A stretch of 30,613 nucleotides of DNA, taken from positions 1 through 30,613 of the forward strand of contig JAKUHH010000086.1 of NCBI GenBank assembly GCA_022701365.1, written 5' to 3'. Positions within the stretch are counted from its first letter, which is position 1. The number at the start of each line of letters is the position of its first letter. The notes beneath the pieces were generated by a model. The model was not told where the DNA came from, made no database searches, and worked only from the letters and a program-made list of their open reading frames with translations. This document shows positions 22,848-30,613 of this stretch, one piece after another. Source of the DNA: Mycocentrospora acerina. Lineage: Eukaryota > Ascomycota > Dothideomycetes > Pleosporales. Position numbers and translations under genes: made by a program.

Positions 22848-24470
22848 GACAAATTGTCATTTATGTTGGTGTTGAAACGAGTAAATAAATTGTAGGGTTA
22901 GATTTAGTATGCCGTGTCTCATTTTTCTTCGTTTTATAGAATCTGTAGAATGACACTTTATGTCTTGTAGCTTTTAAGAGGCAAATAAATTTTACTTTCG
23001 CAATACTCTTCTCTTCCTGTCCCTATGATACCAGTACTCTCATTTTTTTAACGTGAGATCTATTGTAGACTTAATAATCCGAGGCTTGTTTATTCACAAA
23101 AAACTCATTCTTTAAATGAATGAATCGATTTAATATGGTATGGAAATTTTAAAGCTCCCTCTCAAATAGCGGGTAGACATTTATGTAATTGTCATTCAAA
23201 ACAGCGTATTGACCAACTTTAGATTAAAACTTGTAAAAAGTTCAAGGCGTCAAGTAAAACCTACAATCAAAATTTAATCACATGAAAAGTTGTCACATAT
23301 CGCTGCACTCATAAATTCGAAAAGCTGTCGTTTGCATGTCCATACCCTCTGGTCGATTTTTGGCACTACTGATTAGAGTCACGTTATTTCGCCCATCTTT
23401 TACCTTACGCAAAGAATCCGTCTTCACACACTCAAAGTAAACATGTTTCTTGACAATTTGGCGACTTCGCGCCCTGGAGTTTATCCTTGTCAGTTACTAG
23501 GTCAAAAGGGGTATTTTCAGATCTAGCGTTTGCCTTACTTAGCTCCTCGCGGAGCCTCTTCGGTTAATTCACTGAGCCTGCATAACACTGTTCTCATTTT
23601 CGTTTGCAGGTATTCAATGTATCTTGAAGATCGTTAATCAATTTGTTATCGTTTTCGCTGACCAATCGCTCACATTTCGGCCAAACTTGATAGTATGCGA
23701 CGCGTTATCAGTATAAGCGCAATGTTCTGCATCACACGTAGTTACATTAGCGAACTTTTTGATTACGCAATTTATGTATCTGGTCGCGACAGTGTTCGGC
23801 AATTTTCATTTCTAGAGTGGCATGTCCATATCCATGACAGGGGTCGGAGGATTAAGTGCATAGGTAAATCCTTCAAAAAATCGGCGATTTTCTTACCAAG
23901 CCGCTGTATCGGTAATTCGTCCTGAGATCCTGCAGTCTTCCTACTTGAAAAATGTCCGATATCGCCGATTCTGAAGTTTTGCAAGTCTAATAACCCGTAA
24001 AGTATCGTTGCAGCTTTCCTAGTGGGACGACCTGCTAGCGATTCGTGCAAATGCACAGTATCAGGAACGGAATTGAGTATAACGGGGATCTTGCACGTGG
24101 AATATTTCTCCGATCCAGGCACACATTCCTATTGGCTTGTAAAGATATACGAGATTACGGTCGAGAAAGTCTTCGAGGGGAAGATCCCGAAGTCTTGACT
24201 ACGACTGACGCTAATTGATTATTGTCAGACTTTACTACGCGAAAACCATACGTAGCTCAAAAAAGAATGTGCATTAAATCGATCACTTCGCCACTGACAT
24301 GTTTTACAACACCTCTTGCTTTGTTCGATTTGAAGTTGACTCATCGCCTGATTGACGACAGTATTCGAGACAGTTGAGCTTTCCAGTTGCGCGCGCCCTG
24401 TCCAGATTGGCGAAGAGTCAGTCAGTCGGAAAACAATCGATCCGGTGTAGCCTTCGCCATTGCTATCAAT
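22848..24470. other. Intergenic region; possible decayed minus-strand coding remnant at 23600-24180
   Basis: The first 450 bases are AT-rich 3' flank of the PKS-NRPS with AATAAA-like signals at 22884 and 22984. At 23772-24122 the minus strand is open for 116 codons. Protein-like segments in other frames lie just upstream (about 24130-24200) and downstream (a Lys/Asn/Glu-rich helical stretch near 23600-23680). This could be a broken gene, but I recognise no family and stops separate the pieces. The last 300 bases are the promoter of the first FAD oxidase. No transcription factor or P450 is visible. Confidence 0.4.
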
Positions 24471-26343
24471 ATGTTACCTCACATTGTACCGTTCTTATTG
24501 GCCATTGGCACGGTCAATGGTCTCCAGCCTCGACATGCACCAACATGCAAATACATCCCCGGAGATCCAGGCTGGCCAAGTCAGAAAGCATGGAATTCGC
24601 TCAACACTACTGTTGGTGGGCGACTGATCGCAACAGTTCCTGTAGCGCATGTCTGTCATACTGGAGATGTATTCTCGGGATACAACGAGACTGCATGCGC
24701 GGATCTCAAGGACTCGATTCAGAACGATGGCGCGGCAACTCTGTGCGTAGTGAACTTGCGACATTTTAATATGTTATTTATCCGCTAACATATTCCGGTA
24801 GACAACCTCAACCTGGAGAACCCATGAATCCGTACTTTTACAACCTTACGTGCTCTCCATTTACGCCTGTGGACACGCCCTGTGAGCTCGGTGAACGTGC
24901 AGCATACTCTATCAATGTGAGCGGGCCCGCAGATGTACAAGCTGGATTGCAGTTTGTTCGTAAGAACAACGTCCGCTTGGTGATAAAAAACACTGGTCTT
25001 GAGTAGGTTATGAAATATTCCGACATTAGAATCAATAGACTAACCACTTGCTTTCCTCGTTGCGTAGTTATATGGGAAAATCAACCGGTAAAGGCTCGCT
25101 ATCTCTGTGGGTGCACAACCTCAAAACATTAGAGACCAAAAAGAATTATACAAGCGCTTTGTATTCAGGCCCCGCAGTCAAAGTTGGCGCTGGTATCATT
25201 GCCGGAGAAGTTTACGAGTACGTTTCTGCCAAGGGATATAGGATCGTTGGTCCAGAGTGCGGACTCTGTGGGTTTGCTGGGGGCTATACTCAGGGTGTTG
25301 GCCACTCACAGCTTACCTCGGCCTACGGACTCGCTGCAGACCAGGTCCTCGAGTGGGAGGTTGTCACACCATCAGGCCAGTATCTAGTCGCAACTCCGAA
25401 GAAACATGCCGACTTATACTGGGCCCTTGCCGGTGGGGGACCAGGCACGTACGGTGTCGTGCTGAGTGTGACTGTGAAAGCCTATCCAGACGGACCAGTA
25501 GCCGGAGGTACCTTAATCTTTAACAACACCAATTCTGATGCTTATTGGGAAGCTGTTGGACTTTGGTATAGCATGGGACCTTCATTCGTTCAAGACAGCC
25601 CCAAAAACGTCCAGTTCTTTGTCAGCAATGCCTCTCTATGGGTCTTTGCTTTTGTCATGCCTGATCAAGACACGTCCGCTATCGACAATATTTTGGCTCC
25701 TTTTCTGCCAGAACTCGAAAGTCGAAACCTCCCTTACGAGCTGAAAACCTACAACTACACATCCTATCTGGACAATCTTCGCAATTCATACGGTGCATTA
25801 CCTTACGGGGAGCTATGTCCCGTGTACCCTGTTTTGGGTAGCCGATTGATACCACGGGCTGTTGTACTAAATGAGACTGCCAACAAAAAGCTCATGGACG
25901 TCTACCGTACCTACACGGCCGATGAATATGGCTGGTTCGTAGGATGCTCGTTCATCGATACAGCGGAAGGGTCTTCAGTGCGCCCAGAGCACCCGCCAAA
26001 CTCTGTGAACCCCTACTGGCGCGATTCCATTGCCTACTGCAATCCCAACAATCCTTGGCACTGGGATGACCCAGCACATTCAATTAGGGACAAAAACCAA
26101 CTCTCAGGAGAGTTCTTTCCAGCCATGGAGGCAGCCACCCCTGGTACGGGAGTCTACCTTAACGAAATCGATTCACTGTATACGGGTGACTGGAAGGATA
26201 CCATGTACGGTGTCCATTATGAAAAGCTTTTGAGCATTAAGCACAAGTATGACCCATATGGGCTTATGTATGGTCACTTTGCTGTTGGCGCCGATGAGTT
26301 TGTGATTGATAATGAGGGTCGGTTGTGCGCAGCTAAGTACTAG
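24471..26343 (+). CDS. BBE-like FAD-linked oxidase 1, with the FAD-linking His replaced by Leu
   Basis: Three exons, 24471-24742, 24802-25002 and 25068-26343, give 582 residues. The N-terminus is a signal peptide (hydrophobic core P-F-L-L-A-I-G), followed by C-K-Y-I-P-G-D, a conserved start of secreted fungal berberine-bridge-like oxidases. The FAD-binding PCMH domain follows, then the substrate domain and the C-terminal Y-L-N-E-I-D and K-H-K-Y-D-P motifs. The family oxidises alcohols, amines or ring C-H bonds using FAD usually bound through both a His and a Cys. Here the segment that reads N-T-G-H-D-Y in its neighbour reads N-T-G-L-D-Y (L157, CTT at 24998-25000). The partner Cys is kept (C222 in P-E-C-G-L-C). 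The enzyme may hold FAD through Cys alone or do non-oxidase chemistry. The second splice lies in the next codon (GA|T); donor GTAGGT and acceptor TAG are sound. The first donor is GTGCGT. Confidence 0.9.
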
Positions 26344-26981
26344 ATGCAGAAAAGAATAAGGGGGTAATAGATTATCTGAGAAAGGAAAACTAGGATGGTA
26401 TTTAAACACTCTCCGCATCAAGTTGGAACCTGAAAAGCAATTTATTACACGCCAGCGTCTAAACCCTGTCTATGATCGTAGATAAATTCCAACGAATGTG
26501 GTGTGTGCAGTGAGCTAGAAGTTGAAAATGTAACAATGTCAAAACACACTTTGAAATTGAAATTTCTTTACATGTATATATCTCGGAAATGATCTCCTTC
26601 TTAGTTTTTTAAATAATAGCAATTTCAAGTGGTAGTGAAACAGAAATTTCTATGTCATCGATAGGAAGCTTTTCCGCAAATTAATTAACTTTAATCTTAA
26701 TCTGCAATGTATTTTCTTGAAACTTCGAAGTCCTATAAAACAAAGTAATTCGAAGTCTATAAAAAAAGCGCATCACGTGAAGGTCAATTGTCGCATTGAA
26801 AGTATCGATCAATTAATTCAATAGAAAGAGATCAATTGGTTTTTGGCTACAATGTACTTTGCCACAAATCCTTCCAATTTATGATGTATATCTACTCTTA
26901 TCTTCACAACTTATTTTAATCACTCACTGTTGGAAAGCTTGCTGTATTCAGTTAATTCCAATGTCTTAAGCTATTGGAACT
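26344..26981. other. Spacer between convergent oxidase genes
   Basis: These 638 bases lie between two stop codons facing each other and should hold both 3' untranslated regions. The sequence is AT-rich with no gene. A palindrome TCACGTGA occurs near 26773. There is no RIP-type loss of TCA/TGA triplets, so this is ordinary spacer. Confidence 0.6.
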
Positions 26982-28735
26982 TCACGCATTACAGATTCTT
27001 CCATCTACCTGCACCTTCCATTTCTCGCTTCCCACTGCAATTCTGTTAAAGAATACTCCTCTCGGATCATATTTTGTTTTGACAGCTAGTAATTTCCCGT
27101 AGTTAGCTCCGAAAAATACCTTCTGCCAATCTGCCTGTTGATAATCCGCTTCATTGATGTAAGCTCCAGCGTTGGGTGTTGCCTGTTCTATTATTGGCAT
27201 GACGGTCTCCGTGATGTAATTTTGTCGAGCTACCATGTCCGAGAAAGGCACATCATCGGAATACGGCATGGAATATGCGGACATAACAACTGCGTCCCGC
27301 CACTGCGGTAAGACAGCTCTTTTGCTGGAGCTAGCGAAGCGAGAGACATTCAGAGCTTGACCTATAAATTGTACCCCTAGCTGCATAGTAGCATTTATAG
27401 CGGAGCCAACATTAGGGACAGCATTCCGTAGAAGTAATCGGCCACCCATTAGTTGGTCTCCAGCGTTACCGAAAAGACCAGCTGGTAGTGGACCGAAATA
27501 ATGCAAATAATGATCGTGGTAGGAGTCAAATTGCGTATAATTAGGCTGGAGTGCGATACCCATAGTGGAGATTAATTTGATGAAAGGTTTGAGGGCAATT
27601 TCAATGTCTGCCTGCGTCCGGTTGTAGCCGCTGATGGATTGGATAGTAGCATAGCTTTTCGTAGCCAAATAAGTCGCCTGTAGACCTGAGTCTATGATTT
27701 GCGGAAGTTGGGAGTGCCAGGCATTGATAATAGCCGCGTGGTTTAGACCAGGCTTTGAGATGGTAAATGAGGCACCGCTAGTGACTGTGTCGGGGTGTGC
27801 TCTCAGTGTAACTGAAACCACAACACCAAAATTTCCAGCTCCGCTACCACTGAGCGCCCAAAAAAGGTCTGAATGATCAGATGAGTATGGGTTGATACGG
27901 ACGAACTTTCCATCGGCTGTGACCACTTCAAATTCAAGCGTGTTGTCGGCTGAAAGACCAAACGCTGTGCTGAGTGGCGAGTGGCCACCGGACTGGGTAT
28001 ACCCGCCAGCAACTCCCACTGTTGGACATTCTCCTGTCACAACAACAAGGCCAGCTGCTTGAGCTGCGTTATTTACCTCAAATCCTTGCGCTCCAGCACC
28101 TATTTTCAGAGCTTTCCCAGTGTACTCGCGATCGGACCAATCTTTCACCTCGATTTTCTTCAAAAAGTGGGTCCAAATCGCAAGACTTCCTGCACCGGTT
28201 GATCGTCCCATGTAATCATGGCCAGTATTTCGAATAACAAGTCGGATGTTTTTTCTGTCTGCAAAACGAATTGTCGCTGCAATATCATCAGGTCCTGTTA
28301 CGTTTACAGAGTAGTGTACGTAATTTCCAAGCAAACAAATTGAGCTACGTGGTGTAAATACGTCACAGCTTGCATTAGCGAAAATAGCGGCTTGAACAGA
28401 AGACGATGAGTCGATGCTAAAAACTACGATCAGATTTTGTTCATTGGTTATGATATAGTTAACCAAACTCACTGTACTGGCGCTAATTTCCACTGTGATG
28501 TGAGATCCTTGCACAGCTCGGCGTCGTAGTGAGGATCGTGGCATGGTGAACCAAGCGGAACTGTCTTGATAAGACGACCTCCGACTGTGCTGTTAAATTT
28601 GTTCCAATCGCTCTCCGATGGCCAGCACTTATCACCAGGAAAGCATTTGCAAGACTGCTCGCGGGCAGAAACTGCTGAGCAATTAACCAAATATGTGAAA
28701 AGAAAAAGGGTGATCGCAACAGCGAGTCTCTTCAT
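26982..28735 (-). CDS. BBE-like FAD-linked oxidase 2, with both FAD-linking residues
   Basis: Two exons on the minus strand, 28735-28473 and 28416-26982, give 565 residues. Splicing of the 56-bp intron (GTGAGT...TTTTTAG) yields H-I-D-S-S-S-S-V, a conserved string of the family. The ATG at 28735 begins a signal peptide (A-I-T-L-F-L-F-T-Y-L), then C-K-C-F-P-G-D. H154 in N-T-G-H-D-Y-M-G-R and C218 in G-E-C-P-T-V-G-V-A-G-G-Y are the two FAD attachment positions. The C-terminus has Y-I-N-E-A-D-Y, W-Q-K-V-F-F-G-A-N-Y and K-Y-D-P. This should be a working secreted or vesicle-lumen flavin oxidase. The family includes Sol5, which oxidises a polyketide alcohol to an aldehyde and guides a Diels-Alder step in solanapyrone synthesis, so a product-shaping role is plausible. 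Its first intron matches the first intron of oxidase 1 in place and phase. Confidence 0.93.
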
Positions 28736-29307
28736 TGCAGGGGGATGAAAAGCTGTACGTGAAAAATTTATATTGGAAAAAGAACAAGATAGGTTTGAAA
28801 AACGGTCTGGTGTTTGACTATGCAAATTGTAAGGGACTTCAAAATCTTTTAACGTTGGCACTTTGACCATCCTGGAAGCTAAGTCGGATATAATTCTAAG
28901 GTCAATCGGACATTTTCTTAGCGCATCGGCTATTTTAAGAATGTCGATATATTGCTAAAGTCAAGCCAGTTAAACTTCCCAGAGGAACTCTAAAACAACG
29001 GATTAAAAGTTTTTCATAGCTCCAATAAAACAGTTACTATAAATTTGTAACAAGACCTCATAGGCTTTACTAAATAAAAATATTTAGAATAAAACTTCAA
29101 GCTAGTGCTCCTGCTAAGTTTTCTAACCAACTTGACGCGTTAATGTGTCTAAACTTCTCACTAAACTACAACATATGACTTTTTAATATTCCAGGAAGCT
29201 GCGTTCTATAAAGCAATAAATCTAAAAGTGTAATTAATTATAGTTGTTAATTCGTATAACATAATTAGTCTAAGATACAGTTTAAAGCGTTTTAGAGACG
29301 CCTGTTC
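28736..29307. other. Promoter of oxidase 2 and right-hand spacer up to the retroelement
   Basis: Bases 28736-28900 are the upstream region of the minus-strand oxidase. The remainder is AT-rich but still contains TCA, TGA and CCA triplets, so it is not of the RIP type. No gene is supported. It ends at GTTC (29304-29307), the left copy of the target duplication of the retroelement. Confidence 0.55.
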
Positions 29308-29502
29308 TGTAACGACTAAGCACGTGCACAGTCAACGTGGCTTACCTCGCTTATAGCATCTAGTCGGCAAAGTCTAGATCTAGCACTATATATATTATAC
29401 TACACATAGAATACTTGCTTAAGTATTCTTGTGCTTACCTTTTGGTATAAGTGGGGTTATTGCGTAGTATCAATAGCAAGGGCAGGGCGCCTGACCATTA
29501 CA
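29308..29502 (+). repeat. Left LTR of the miniature element
   Basis: 195 bp, TGTAA...TTACA. It contains the palindrome GCACGTGC near its start and a TATA-like TATATATATTA at about 29387-29397, a plausible internal promoter. It differs from the right LTR by G/A near 29430, G/T near 29450 and C/T in the final GACCATTACA. Confidence 0.9.
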
Positions 29503-29826
29503 TAATACTTAAGCAAACCCAGAGGTCAAGAGTTCGATCCTGGCAGGGGCCAGAAGTCACTCTGGCTTAAATTGTAGGCTCTAGAGGGTTAGACTTGTAG
29601 TGCTAGGCTAGAGGCTAGGCTAGGAGCTAGACTAGGAGCTAGACTAGGAGTTAGACGAGGTCTAGGCTTGCTAGGGCTAGGCTTGCTGGTGCTAGGCTTG
29701 CTAGTGCTAGGCTTGCTAGTGCTAGGCTACAAGGGCTAGACTATAGAGCTATTATAATTGGGGTTCGCGGATATTGTCTTGCCTGCCTAACGCTCTTGGG
29801 ACAAGAGCCTCTTAGGAGGGGGGTAG
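29503..29826 (+). other. Non-coding core of the miniature element: tRNA-like segment, minisatellite, hairpin, purine tract
   Basis: At 29521-29552 the sequence resembles the 3' half of a tRNA, with AGAGGTC, the T-loop/B-box-like GTTCGATCC and a CCA. The T stem does not pair well, so it is not a functional tRNA. Six-base arms GCCAGA/TCTGGC follow at 29549-29566. A 15-bp minisatellite (CTAGGCTTGCTAGTG-like) runs four times from 29662 to 29721, preceded by related CTAGACTAGGAG repeats. A perfect 7-bp hairpin, GCTCTTG-GGA-CAAGAGC, lies at 29792-29808, directly before the purine tract. Confidence 0.75.
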
Positions 29827-30021
29827 TGTAACGACTAAGCACGTGCACAGTCAACGTGGCTTACCTCGCTTATAGCATCTAGTCGGCAAAGTCTAGATCT
29901 AGCACTATATATATTATACTACACATAGAATACTTGCTTAAGTATTCTTATGCTTACCTTTTGGTATAATTGGGGTTATTGCGTAGTATCAATAGCAAGG
30001 GCAGGGCGCCTGACTATTACA
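29827..30021 (+). repeat. Right LTR of the miniature element
   Basis: 195 bp, nearly identical to the left LTR. It ends GACTATTACA where the left LTR has GACCATTACA, a C-to-T change in a CCA context. GTTC follows directly as the right target duplication. Confidence 0.9.
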
Positions 30022-30613
30022 GTTCTAGAGGCTCTTAAGTATTATTACATAAGCTATAAAAGGGCTAAAGTGTGAACAGTTAAGCTAGAAGAAAATTATA
30101 GAAGGCTATATATTATAAAGGAGAACAGAAGTCTACTTACTTTAGTATTTAAAATTACTTAGTGCAATAATACAGAACTAAATCTTTGTTAAATAAGGAA
30201 ATTTAGTTAATTAAGTAATAGTCCTTTAAGACTTATTAGTTTTTATATAAAAAAATACAAATCTAATTATTTAAGTCTGTTAATATGTAGATATATTTTG
30301 TTTATAAATTCTAGCTTTTCTTATCTAAAAATATAACTATTAGGGATTATCTATTATATTTAAAAATGTGCATTAATCTAAAAGAAAAATAAGTAAAAGT
30401 ATATATTATTAAATAAGTATTTGCAATAGAAGTTAAAAATTATATTTCTACTCTTAAATTTAAAAGTTATAAAAAATATTTTATAGCACTATTAAGTACT
30501 GCAGGTATAAAAAGCTAAATGTATTATTCTAAAAAGATTCTATAAGAATAATTTACTTAAAGATATTTTATAAAATAAAATAAGATAAAGTAATTAAATT
30601 TACTACTATATTT
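30022..30613. other. AT-rich, RIP-type repeat DNA of unknown identity
   Basis: This stretch contains no TCA, CCA or TGG and a single TGA (30071-30073), the same signature as the LINE on the left side, and stops occur in all frames I tried. It is probably a degraded transposon, but no motif is clear enough to name it. The miniature element sits exactly at its border with the less mutated spacer. Confidence 0.6.

Larger units (their letters stand above)
29308..30021 (+). mobile_element. Complete miniature LTR retrotransposon (TRIM-like)
   Basis: Two direct repeats of 195 bp (29308-29502, 29827-30021) flank only 324 bp of non-coding core. Each repeat starts TGTAA and ends TTACA. GTTC occurs immediately outside both ends (29304-29307 and 30022-30025), a 4-bp target duplication, so the unit inserted as one piece. 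A purine tract AGGAGGGGGG (29814-29823) sits just before the right LTR, as needed to prime plus-strand DNA. No clear tRNA primer-binding site of the usual TGG type follows the left LTR. With no coding capacity it must borrow enzymes from another element. The LTRs differ at only three places, so insertion was recent, and it carries no obvious RIP damage. Confidence 0.88.

Noticed and set aside
24990..25070. His-to-Leu change as a splice-model artefact
   Set aside because: The Leu codon lies wholly inside exon 2, two bases before the donor. Other donors would not restore N-T-G-H-D-Y, and the reading frame before and after is family-like.
29517..29552. tRNA gene
   Set aside because: The T-loop sequence is convincing but the T stem does not pair and no matching 5' half with D arm is present. 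It is treated as tRNA-derived sequence in the retroelement.
29503..29826. CRISPR-like array because of the CTAGGCTTG repeats
   Set aside because: The 15-bp units are directly adjacent without spacers and lie inside a eukaryotic retroelement; this is a minisatellite.

Overview
This window looks like an accessory, repeat-bounded part of the nuclear genome of a filamentous ascomycete (Pezizomycotina, perhaps Dothideomycetes; the lineage is inference). The evidence is short introns of 52-86 bp with GT-AG ends and CTAAC-like branch points, a fungal hybrid polyketide synthase-nonribosomal peptide synthetase (PKS-NRPS), a Tad1-like LINE inactivated by repeat-induced point mutation (RIP), and abrupt switches between AT-rich and gene-rich DNA. 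Layout: bases 1-54 are the 3' end of a long terminal repeat (LTR). Bases 55-4365 are a RIP-destroyed LINE on the minus strand, cut by that LTR. Bases 4366-5471 are mixed spacer, partly AT-rich. Bases 5472-28735 hold five genes: an MFS exporter (minus, 4 exons), a Gfo/Idh/MocA oxidoreductase (plus, 2 exons), a 4013-residue PKS-NRPS (plus, 3 exons), and two BBE-like secreted FAD oxidases facing each other tail to tail (plus, 3 exons; minus, 2 exons). Bases 29308-30021 are an intact miniature LTR retrotransposon (TRIM-like: two 195-bp LTRs, 324-bp core, 4-bp target duplication), followed by more RIP-type AT-rich DNA. The genes read as a secondary-metabolite cluster. The PKS half (KS-AT-DH-MT-KR-ACP, no enoylreductase) would make a C-methylated, partly unsaturated polyketide. 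The NRPS half (C-A-T) would join it to an amino acid, and a terminal reductase-like domain with an intact Tyr/Lys pair would release it, probably as an aldehyde. Two flavin oxidases and a Gfo/Idh/MocA enzyme are the visible tailoring candidates, and the MFS protein the likely exporter. No trans-acting enoylreductase, P450, hydrolase or pathway transcription factor is seen here, so the cluster may be compact or may continue elsewhere. I do not recognise the product. Most notable: the first oxidase has Leu where the family carries the FAD-linking His; the adenylation domain has Asn at the usual Asp position; base composition shifts sharply inside the PKS-NRPS gene; the RIP-type DNA has lost almost all YCA/TGR triplets while keeping GCA and ACA; and same-orientation LTR copies bracket the whole cluster.
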